From Nocardioides sp. (GTDB lineage Bacteria; Actinomycetota; Actinomycetes; Propionibacteriales; Nocardioidaceae): a DNA stretch of 7,109 nt. The stretch lies in the NCBI GenBank assembly GCA_023252065.1, contig JAHEXO010000111.1, forward strand, positions 1 through 7,109, in the 5' to 3' direction. The translations under genes and the position numbers were made by a program. The notes beneath the pieces were generated by a model that was given only the letters and a program-made list of their open reading frames with translations, was not told the DNA's origin and ran no database searches. This document shows positions 1-5,776 of the stretch, piece by piece; positions within the stretch are counted from its first letter, which is position 1; each line of letters opens with the position of its first letter.

Positions 1-570
<570 letters not shown>

Positions 571-585
571 GTGGTCTGTCGAATT

Positions 586-601
586 CCCCGCTCAGGCGGG
601 G
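586..601 (+). terminator. GC-rich hairpin downstream of serC (possible terminator)
   Basis: CCCCGC and GCGGGG form a perfect 6-bp stem around a four-base TCAG loop, starting 15 bases after the serC stop. The stem can extend outward to 578-609 with two mismatches. There is no T-run after it, so intrinsic termination is only plausible; actinobacterial terminators often lack a U tract. Confidence 0.4.
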
Positions 602-639
602 ACTTCGGCACTTCGTGGGGGAAATTCTGGCCAACAAGT

Positions 640-671
640 GTCGAATTCTCCGCTCGAGCGGGGAATTCGAC
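640..671 (-). terminator. 32-base near-perfect palindrome downstream of the 3'-phosphoesterase gene (possible bidirectional terminator)
   Basis: All 16 arm positions pair except one T/G position (649 with 662), which would be a G-U wobble in RNA transcribed from the + strand. The centre is CTCGAG. The palindrome lies 14 bases past the stop of the minus-strand 3'-phosphoesterase gene and about 70 bases past the serC stop, so it could end transcription from both sides. No T-run follows in either direction. It could instead be a protein-binding palindrome or a REP-like element. Confidence 0.45.
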
Positions 672-685
672 GCTGCTCGCTGAGA

Positions 686-1033
686 CTAGGGCTGGGCCTT
701 GGTCAGGTGGAGGAGCCAGTCGGAGTCGGTGTCGATGAGGGCGTAGCGGTGGGCGCCCGCGCGGCCGTGGAGCACGAACACGAAGCGCCGGTCGTTGCGG
801 TCCTCCAGCTCCCACCAGCCGGTGTCGGCGATCGACTTCGTCGCGTCCGTGTACGTCGCGTGGTCCAGGTCGTGGTCGCCCACGGCCACCGCGAGCCGGT
901 CGTGCCGCGAGTCGGTGGGCATCCCCTTGGGGACTGCCCAGGAGCGCAGCACGCCCTTCTCCTCCAGCCGGAGGTCGAAGTGCGGCTGCGGCTTGCGGTG
1001 GTCGTGCAGCACGAACACCGGCCGGTCAGCCAC
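686..1033 (-). CDS. Stand-alone LigD-type 3'-phosphoesterase (PE) domain protein, 115 aa
   Basis: The protein resembles the N-terminal 3'-phosphoesterase domain of the non-homologous end-joining ligase LigD, which trims 3'-phosphate or 3'-ribonucleotide ends before ligation. It has no polymerase or ligase domain. Conserved positions are H12, H18, D20 and R22 (HDHRKPQPHFDLRLE), K36 (SWAVPKG), R46 (RLAV) and H54 (GDH). Adding 30 gives H42, H48, D50, R52, K66, R76 and H84 of the Pseudomonas LigD PE domain. Residue 58, where that enzyme has Tyr88, is His. The usual IPEGxYGAG segment after this point is missing, so the protein is shorter than a typical PE domain. The C-terminus (RFVFVLHG...RYALI...WLLHL) keeps the closing strands. 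The GTG start at 1033 was chosen because the domain begins there, a GGTGG-rich stretch precedes it, and it overlaps the macro-gene stop by 8 bases (GTGGCTGA), which suggests translational coupling. Family is confident; catalytic activity is uncertain. Confidence 0.85.
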   Translation of the reverse strand: MADRPVFVLHDHRKPQPHFDLRLEEKGVLRSWAVPKGMPTDSRHDRLAVAVGDHDLDHATYTDATKSIADTGWWELEDRNDRRFVFVLHGRAGAHRYALIDTDSDWLLHLTKAQP

Positions 1034-1523
1034 CGGCCACCGCCACCAGCGCGTCGTACACCTCGGAGCCGAAGGCGACCAGCCGCGCCTCCTCGACCTG
1101 CGTCCGTGTCGACCGCAGAGTCGTGACCGCCGCGTCGATCGCGTCGTCGCGCGGCCAGCCGTAGATCCCGGCGCTGACGAGGGGGAACGCCACCGACCGG
1201 GCGCCAAGCTCGTCGGCGACGGCCAATGCGCGCGCGTAGCATGAGGTGAGCAGCGACCGGTCGCGCTCGCCGGCCCGGAAGTTCGGCCCGACGACGTGGA
1301 TCACCCAGCGCGGCTTCATCGAGCCCGCTGTCGTCCAGCCGGCTTCGCCGGTAGCCAGCCCGTGCGGGAAGCGCGCGATGCAGTCGGCGAGGACGGCCGG
1401 CCCACCCGCGCGGTGGATGGCGCCGTCCACGCCTCCGCCGCCCCGCATCGCGCGGTTGGCGGCGTTGACCACCGCGTCGACGTCCTGCTCGGTGATGTCG
1501 CCCTGCACCACGGTCAGCTCCAT
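1026..1523 (-). CDS. Macro-domain protein, ADP-ribose / O-acetyl-ADP-ribose hydrolase type (YmdB-like)
   Basis: This is a single macro domain of about 165 residues, probably cytosolic. Proteins of this type bind ADP-ribose and often hydrolyse O-acetyl-ADP-ribose or remove ADP-ribose from proteins or nucleic acids. Diagnostic elements in order are VVQGDIT, DAVVNAANRAMRGGGGVDGAIHRAGG (the catalytic Asn and the glycine-rich phosphate loop), the GEA turn, WVIHVVGP, a cysteine/tyrosine helix (SCYARAL), and SAGIYGWP, the second ADP-ribose-binding loop. The order and length match YmdB/MacroD-type proteins. The start at 1523 (MELTVV) begins directly at the first strand and has GGGGGA 10 bases upstream. 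An in-frame ATG at 1556 would add 11 residues (176 aa) but has only a weak ribosome site and leaves 26 bases to the divergent gene. Its 3' end overlaps the phosphoesterase gene by 8 bases, so the two are very likely co-expressed. The substrate is not known. Confidence 0.9.
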   Translation of the reverse strand: MELTVVQGDITEQDVDAVVNAANRAMRGGGGVDGAIHRAGGPAVLADCIARFPHGLATGEAGWTTAGSMKPRWVIHVVGPNFRAGERDRSLLTSCYARALAVADELGARSVAFPLVSAGIYGWPRDDAIDAAVTTLRSTRTQVEEARLVAFGSEVYDALVAVAGG

Positions 1524-1582
1524 GGGCCCATCGTCCCCCAGGTCGATGGCGGTCATGCCTGCCGTGCGAGAGGCTGCCGTCC

Positions 1583-2413
1583 ATGAGTGCGAATCGCGAG
1601 TGGTCCGACCTGGCCGAGCGCACCGAGGCGGCCGCGATGCGCCGGATCGTCGACGACCAGTCACCGGAGGTCCAGGAGCGGCTGGCCATGAGCAGCCACC
1701 GGGCGGGCGACGGCGTCCACGTGGTCGTGGTCCGCGACCCGATGTGGGGCTACTGGAACAAGGCGCTGGGCTTCTGCGAGCCGGTGACCGAGGACCTCGT
1801 CTCCGAGGTGGTCGGCCGCGGACGCGAGCAGGGCGTCGGCGCCCTGGCTCTCCAGCTGCAGCCCCGCGTGACGCCCGAGGACTGGCCAGAGATCGTCGAG
1901 CGGCACGCGCTCACGCAGGGCACGATGTTCGTCAAGTGCTTCGGCCCGGCCGAGCCGCGGGCCGCCGAGACCGACCTGCGCATCACCCGCCTCGGCCCCG
2001 AGCACGCCGCCGCCTTCGTCCGGATCATGGCCGCCGGGTTCGGCTTCGAGCCGACGGACGACGCCGACGCGATGTTCGACGGCGCCCAGTTCTTCAACGG
2101 CGACTGGGCGACGTACGGCGCCTGGGACGACGCCACCCTGGTCGCCGTGGCCCGCATGCTCGCGGTCGCCGAGACCGAGGCCGTGGCGCTGTTCGGGGCG
2201 GCCACCCTGCCCGCGGGCCGCAACCGCGGCGCGCAAGGGGCACTACTCGATGCCCGGATCAGAGAGGCGCGCGACCGGGGTCTGCACTGGGCCTCGGCCG
2301 AGACCTGGCTGGAGAACGACGAGAACCCGAACCCCTCGCAGCACAACATGCGCCGGGCCGGCCTCACCGAGGTGCACACCCGCCCCAGCTGGGTGTGGCG
2401 CGCTCCGGAGTGA
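1583..2413 (+). CDS. GNAT-family N-acetyltransferase, 276 aa
   Basis: This is a predicted acetyl-CoA-dependent acyltransferase of unknown substrate. The C-terminal half (about residues 132-276) has the GNAT fold signals: LRITRLGPEHAAAFVRIMAAGFG as the first strand and helix, the strand VALFGAATLP, the acetyl-CoA pyrophosphate loop around R213-NRG-AQ (residues 213-218) followed by helix ALLDARIREARDRG, then W..NPSQHNMRRAGL (residues 249-261), the usual C-terminal helix leading to a final strand ending in VW. The N-terminal ~125 residues (HVVVVRDPMWGYWNKALGFCEPV) look like a degenerate or accessory GNAT-like half, so a two-lobed member is possible. The ATG at 1583 is preceded by GAGAGG (1568-1573) at 9-base spacing, which fixes the start. 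The gene is divergent from the macro gene and its stop lies 2 bases from the TopIB stop. No cofactor-specific residues show what it acetylates. Confidence 0.88.
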   Translation: MSANREWSDLAERTEAAAMRRIVDDQSPEVQERLAMSSHRAGDGVHVVVVRDPMWGYWNKALGFCEPVTEDLVSEVVGRGREQGVGALALQLQPRVTPEDWPEIVERHALTQGTMFVKCFGPAEPRAAETDLRITRLGPEHAAAFVRIMAAGFGFEPTDDADAMFDGAQFFNGDWATYGAWDDATLVAVARMLAVAETEAVALFGAATLPAGRNRGAQGALLDARIREARDRGLHWASAETWLENDENPNPSQHNMRRAGLTEVHTRPSWVWRAPE

Positions 2414-2415
2414 CT

Positions 2416-3423
2416 TCACGCGTCCGTGAGCAGCTTCAGCACCGCCCGCTCGAGGATGGTCTGCCGCTCGGCCGGAGTCGACGCCTTGCGCCGCAGTGCG
2501 GGCGCGATGGTGTGCCCCTCCTCGTAGGCGTCGACGACGCGGGGGTCGACGTACGACGAGCGGGCCAGCGCCGGGGTGTTCCCGAGGAACTCCGCGACCT
2601 CCTTCATCGCTGCCACCTCGGCCCGCTTGCGCGAGGCTTTCGTGGTGCCGGGCTCCTCGCTCGCCGCGAGAGCGGCAGCGGCGATGACGGTCGCGTGCCA
2701 GGTGCGGAAGTCCTTCGCGGTGGCGTCCATCCCCGTCGTACGTCGGACATAGTCGTTGACGTGGGACGAGTCGAGGTCGTGCCAGCGGCCACGTTCCTTC
2801 CACGCCAGCAGCTCCTCGTCGGCCGGCCCTCGGCGCCTGCGCATCACCTCGAGCGCCACGACGGTCGCCGGGTCGTCGATGGTGATGCAGTGCTCGACGC
2901 CGGACTTGCCGATGAAGCAGAACACCATCGTCGACCCCTGCTTGCGCACGTGCTGCCGCTGCAACGTGGTCAGCCCGAAGCTGCCGTTCTCCTCGGCGTA
3001 GACGTCGTTGCCGATCCGGAAGTAGCCGAGGTCGAGCAGCCGGACCGCCACGGCGCAGGCCCGGTCCAGCGACATGCCCTCGGCTCCGAGGTCGACCAGC
3101 ACCTGCTCGCGCGCCTTCGACAGCACCCGCCCGAACTCCAGCACCCGCGCATGCTTGAGGGCGTCGCGCTGGAGTCGCCAGGCCGGGTGGTAGAGGTACT
3201 GCCGCCGCCCTGCCTCGTCCGTGCCGACCGCCTGGAGGTGACCGTGGGGCCACGGGCAGATCCACACGTCCTTCCAGGCCGGTGGGATGACCAGCCCCTT
3301 GACCCGCTCGACGTCCTCGGCCGGGAGCCGGGCCCCGCTCTGATCGAGGCAGACGAACCCCTTGCCGGCGCGACGCCGGGTCCAGCCGGGGTCGTCAGGG
3401 GAGCTCCGCCGCAGCCGCGCCAT
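2416..3423 (-). CDS. DNA topoisomerase IB (bacterial/poxvirus-like), 335 aa
   Basis: The enzyme relaxes supercoils by transient single-strand cleavage through a 3'-phosphotyrosyl link, without ATP. The N-terminal ~80 residues (GFVCLDQSG, LVIPPAWKDVWICPWPHGHLQAVGTDEAGRRQYLYHP) are the typical DNA-clamp domain. The catalytic domain shows R136 in GYFRIGND, K173 in the hairpin IGKSG, R240 in KDFRTWH, N282 in LGNTP (the place held by His in eukaryotic enzymes) and the nucleophile Y291 in ARSSYVDPRV, followed by the C-terminal helix. All five catalytic positions are present and the length is normal for the bacterial family. The start at 3423 is the first possible one, because an in-frame TAG lies just upstream (3433-3435). 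No Shine-Dalgarno is close to it. The gene follows the propeller gene on the same strand after a 50-base gap and may be transcribed alone or with it. Confidence 0.95.
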   Translation of the reverse strand: MARLRRSSPDDPGWTRRRAGKGFVCLDQSGARLPAEDVERVKGLVIPPAWKDVWICPWPHGHLQAVGTDEAGRRQYLYHPAWRLQRDALKHARVLEFGRVLSKAREQVLVDLGAEGMSLDRACAVAVRLLDLGYFRIGNDVYAEENGSFGLTTLQRQHVRKQGSTMVFCFIGKSGVEHCITIDDPATVVALEVMRRRRGPADEELLAWKERGRWHDLDSSHVNDYVRRTTGMDATAKDFRTWHATVIAAAALAASEEPGTTKASRKRAEVAAMKEVAEFLGNTPALARSSYVDPRVVDAYEEGHTIAPALRRKASTPAERQTILERAVLKLLTDA

Positions 3424-3429
3424 GGGCCG

Positions 3430-3435
3430 AGGCTA
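3430..3435 (-). promoter_or_regulatory. Candidate -10 element for a leaderless topoisomerase IB transcript
   Basis: On the minus strand the hexamer TAGCCT fits the actinobacterial -10 pattern TANNNT and ends exactly 6 bases before the ATG at 3423. That spacing puts transcription start at or next to the start codon. The lack of a nearby ribosome-binding site fits a leaderless mRNA. No good -35 is visible at 17-18 bases upstream, so this is a weak call. Confidence 0.3.
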
Positions 3436-3473
3436 GGTCACGCCGGCGTGCGGCTCCTCACCCGTTGGAAGGG

Positions 3474-4469
3474 TCATCGCGGGCGCAGCGATCGGAGCAG
3501 CACGAGGATCGCGCCCACGATCACGATCCCCCCGAGAGCCCAGGGCCAGACGTCGGTGGAGGTGCTGGCCGGCTCCACCGCGGGCGGGGCTGCCGGGTCG
3601 GCGCTCGCGGAGGACGGCGCGCTCGAGGGCGACGGCGGTGACGACGACGGTGACGAAGAGGTGGGGCTCATCGCGCGTCGTACGTCGCCGGGCAGGGCGA
3701 ACCGGAGCACCGGCGACCGAGCGCCCTCAGACGAGAGGTAGAGCGACCCGTCGGGCGTCACCGCGATCCCCTCGCCCTGCCGCTGCGAAGGCAGGTCGAA
3801 GGTCGCGACGGGCTGCAGGGACGGCCAGTCGTAGACGATCGCGGAGCCGTAGCCACGCACCACGAGGTGCTTCCCGTCGGGGAAGAAGGCGCCGTCGGTG
3901 GCCATGGGCAGCACCCGGCCGGTGCGGGTGAGCGGGTTGACGCGGTCGGCCCGCAGGTGGCGCGGGACGGCGTAGAGGGCGCCGCCGAAGACGTTCTTGC
4001 TGGCGATGTAGAGCCGGCCGGTACGGGGGTTGCGGACCAGGGTCTCGGCGTCCCGCGCGCCGCCGGGATAGGAGAGTCGGTAGGAGGTGGGCTGCACCGT
4101 GCGGTCGCCCCGGCCGACCGGCACCCGGGTGATCGTGACGTCGGGCCGGTGGCCCAGGTTGTCGCCGATGTCGCCCACCCACACCGCGCCCGGGCCGGCC
4201 GGGGCTAGCGCCTCGACATCGGTGGGCGCGTCGGACCAGTGGGTCACCCCGACCGTCCGCCCCTCCCGGTCGACGACGAACACCCGCCCGGTGTCGCCGG
4301 AGTCGTTGGTGGTCACGAACAGCCCGTCGCGCACGACGAGGTCACTGGCCTCGACGATCGCGGGGTCCTCGAAGCGCATCACCTGTGAGCCGTGGGGCGC
4401 CCCCGGCGTCACCGCCAGACCGACGACGAACGGCGCGACGACGGCGAGCCCGATCACCGAACCCCGCAT
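3474..4469 (-). CDS. Secreted beta-propeller-like protein with Ser/Pro linker and C-terminal membrane anchor, 331 aa
   Basis: Function is not recognised. The N-terminus (MRGS followed by a hydrophobic run to about residue 21, then TPGAPHG) looks like a signal peptide. Residues ~32-262 carry repeated propeller-like strand motifs with acidic loop signatures: NDSGD (55-59), DVEAL (84-88), GDIGDN (99-104), DAETL (140-144), TDGAF (191-195), GEGIAV (232-237) and VTPDGSLYLSSEG. They resemble NHL/SMP-30/esterase-like propellers, but I cannot assign a substrate. A low-complexity Ser/Pro/Ala linker spans about residues 268-305, then one membrane helix (about 309-326) and a basic tail RSLRPR. There is no LPXTG sorting motif, so it is probably a type I membrane protein exposed outside the cell. 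The ATG overlaps the methyltransferase stop (TGATG, 4467-4471), so it is probably translated with that gene. Confidence 0.72.
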   Translation of the reverse strand: MRGSVIGLAVVAPFVVGLAVTPGAPHGSQVMRFEDPAIVEASDLVVRDGLFVTTNDSGDTGRVFVVDREGRTVGVTHWSDAPTDVEALAPAGPGAVWVGDIGDNLGHRPDVTITRVPVGRGDRTVQPTSYRLSYPGGARDAETLVRNPRTGRLYIASKNVFGGALYAVPRHLRADRVNPLTRTGRVLPMATDGAFFPDGKHLVVRGYGSAIVYDWPSLQPVATFDLPSQRQGEGIAVTPDGSLYLSSEGARSPVLRFALPGDVRRAMSPTSSSPSSSPPSPSSAPSSASADPAAPPAVEPASTSTDVWPWALGGIVIVGAILVLLRSLRPR

Positions 4470-5680
4470 CAGCGCTCGCCGAGAAGGGTCGCCAGCCGCG
4501 GGGTGACCCCCCAGGCGGTGACGAGCTCGTCGTACTCCTGACGGGCGGAGCCGTCGGTCACCGGCTTCCCGGTGCGCACTGCGCGCAGCAGGGTGTTGCG
4601 CGGGGTGTGCTGGCTGCCGACGAACTGCATGACGTCGACGCGGTAGCCCGCGAGCCGCAGCAGCGAGGCACGGAGACCGTCGGTGAGGGTGTCGGCGAAC
4701 CGCTCGCGCAAGATCCCGTGCCGGGTGAGCATCGCGTAAGGCGCCGGTGTCGGCGTACGGCGCAGCTGGGCGGCGATGTCGTGGTGGCAGCAGGGCGCGG
4801 CGAGGACCACCGGTGTCTCCCAGGCGATCGCCCGAGCGAGGGCGTCGTCGGTGGCGGTGTCGCAGGCGTGCAGCGCCAGGACGACGTCCGGCGGCCGGGG
4901 CGGCGACGCCTCCGCGATCGAGGAGGCGAGGAAGCTCGCCTCGACGCCGAGCTCGCGGGCGATCCGCTCGTTGTGCTCGCGCGACTGATCACGCTGGTCG
5001 ATGCCGGTCAGGTGCACGGGGAGTCCGCGGACGTGGGTGAGGTAGCGCTCGGTGACGAACGTCAGGTAGGCGTTGCCACAGCCGAGGTCGACGATCTCGA
5101 GCGGCTGGTCACTGGTCGGCGTGCGCAGGTGGCCCTTGTCGAGGGCGTCGGTGATCGAGGCGTCGAGGATCCGGAGGAACTCCTCGACCTGGCGGTACTT
5201 GCCCTGCCGGCTCGGTTTCATCCGCCCCTGGTGGTCGGTGAGCCCGAGCGCGCGGAACACCGGGTCGTCCTCGGCGAGGAGCCGGTGCTTGTCGCGGTCG
5301 TGGTCGCGGGCGAGCTCGACCGGGTCGGCCTCACGAGCGCGGGTGTGCACGAGAGCCTCCCCCTTCTTGGTCACCCGGAGCTGATGGGTCTCGGTCGCGG
5401 TGTCGACGTGCCAGTTGCCGAACGGCAGGTCGAGCAGGTCGTCGACCGCGGCTCCGGCCGCCTCACCGGCGGCGTGGTTGGCCGTGTGCGCCTGCGCGTC
5501 GTCGTACGCCGTGACCTGGAGGTGGCGCCCGGCCTTGAGGTCGACGTAGCGCACCTCCACCCGGCGCCAGGGCGGCTGGGAGCCGCGCCGGCGACCGGAG
5601 GCGACCGCGCGGACCAGCGTGTCGTCATCGAGCACCAGCGCGCGGATCCGGGCCAGGGCGGGGAGGAGCGGTTCGCTCAT
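4469..5680 (-). CDS. Class I SAM-dependent methyltransferase, PCCH (Methyltransf_32-like) type, 403 aa
   Basis: This is a predicted cytosolic S-adenosylmethionine-dependent methyltransferase of unknown substrate. The N-terminal ~150 residues form a family-specific region (WRRVEVRYVDLKAGRHLQVTAYD, NWHVDTATETHQLRVTKKGEALVH). They are followed by the linker K161-YRQVEEFLRIL and the Rossmann-fold core: motif I VDLGCGNAYLTF (197-208), acidic strand end GIDQR (226-230), ALHACDTATDDAL (269-281) and APCCHHDI (295-302), then RHGILRERFADTL and HTPRN (358-362). The HACDTATD and PCCHH signatures are typical of the family that includes GSTCD- and METTL25-like proteins; an RNA substrate has been suspected for such enzymes but is not shown here. 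The ATG at 5680 overlaps the small upstream gene's stop (ATGA), and its stop overlaps the next start (TGATG), so it sits in the middle of a coupled operon. Confidence 0.85.
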   Translation of the reverse strand: MSEPLLPALARIRALVLDDDTLVRAVASGRRRGSQPPWRRVEVRYVDLKAGRHLQVTAYDDAQAHTANHAAGEAAGAAVDDLLDLPFGNWHVDTATETHQLRVTKKGEALVHTRAREADPVELARDHDRDKHRLLAEDDPVFRALGLTDHQGRMKPSRQGKYRQVEEFLRILDASITDALDKGHLRTPTSDQPLEIVDLGCGNAYLTFVTERYLTHVRGLPVHLTGIDQRDQSREHNERIARELGVEASFLASSIAEASPPRPPDVVLALHACDTATDDALARAIAWETPVVLAAPCCHHDIAAQLRRTPTPAPYAMLTRHGILRERFADTLTDGLRASLLRLAGYRVDVMQFVGSQHTPRNTLLRAVRTGKPVTDGSARQEYDELVTAWGVTPRLATLLGER

Positions 5681-5766
5681 CGTCTGACCACGGCGGCGAT
5701 CACGACGATCAGGAGGAGGGCCCCGAGGGCGACGGGGATGACGAGTCGCCGGTGTCGGGGGTGCAC
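5677..5766 (-). CDS. Small single-pass membrane peptide, 29 aa
   Basis: GTG at 5766 opens a 29-codon frame. The peptide starts with a short basic end (VHPRHRRL, the first residue being Met in the product), runs through a strongly hydrophobic stretch of about 20 residues (VIPVALGALLLIVVIAAVV) and ends RR. Its TGA overlaps the methyltransferase ATG as ATGA, and its start lies 10 bases after the Nudix stop, which fits an operon gene better than spacer. The basic ends and single helix suggest an inner-membrane peptide. No strong ribosome site precedes the GTG, and the last two codons are AGA and CGA, AGA being rare in such genomes. No family is recognised. It could be an unannotated spacer reading frame, but the overlap and composition argue for a real gene. 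Confidence 0.55.
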   Translation of the reverse strand: MHPRHRRLVIPVALGALLLIVVIAAVVRR

Positions 5767-5776
5767 GCCGTCGAGT

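Larger units (their letters stand above)
577..672. repeat. Pair of related palindromic repeat units between convergent genes
   Basis: Two copies of a ~32-base unit begin with TGTCGAATTC at 577 and 639, a spacing of 62 bases. Aligned without gaps, they agree at about 27 of the first 32 positions. Each copy is itself an inverted repeat (578-609 and 640-671). Between them, CACTT at 609-613 and AAGTG at 636-640 form another short inverted pair. The A/T-containing core (GAATTC) stands out from the surrounding very GC-rich DNA. The position, between two gene 3' ends, is typical of REP/BIME-like dispersed palindromes and of bidirectional terminators. No other copy occurs in the window, so dispersal in the genome is only an inference. 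Confidence 0.75.

Noticed and set aside
577..672. CRISPR array
   Set aside because: There are only two imperfect units separated by ~30 bases, both strongly palindromic, with no cas genes in the window.
686..1207. 173-aa version of the phosphoesterase starting inside the macro gene
   Set aside because: The first 58 residues are Arg/Ser/Trp-rich shadow sequence of the macro gene; the domain begins at the GTG at 1033.
1026..1664. Longer macro protein starting at 1664
   Set aside because: The added N-terminus is Arg-rich, has no homology to macro proteins and would overlap 80 bases of the divergent GNAT gene, which has a strong ribosome site.
703..1689. 328-codon minus-strand frame spanning both the macro and phosphoesterase genes, suggesting a fusion
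   Set aside because: It is a different frame from both proteins; the two real products are in separate frames joined by an 8-base overlap, so no fusion exists.
3439..3450. Perfect 12-base palindrome CACGCCGGCGTG before the topoisomerase gene as an operator
   Set aside because: At this GC content a few perfect 12-base palindromes are expected by chance in 7 kb, and no second copy or cognate regulator is present.
1246..3741. Very long plus-strand open frame (831 codons) across the macro, GNAT and TopIB genes
   Set aside because: Its translation is Arg/Gly/Pro-rich low complexity with no domain, and it runs antisense or out of frame to three well-supported genes. It is an artefact of GC-rich DNA.
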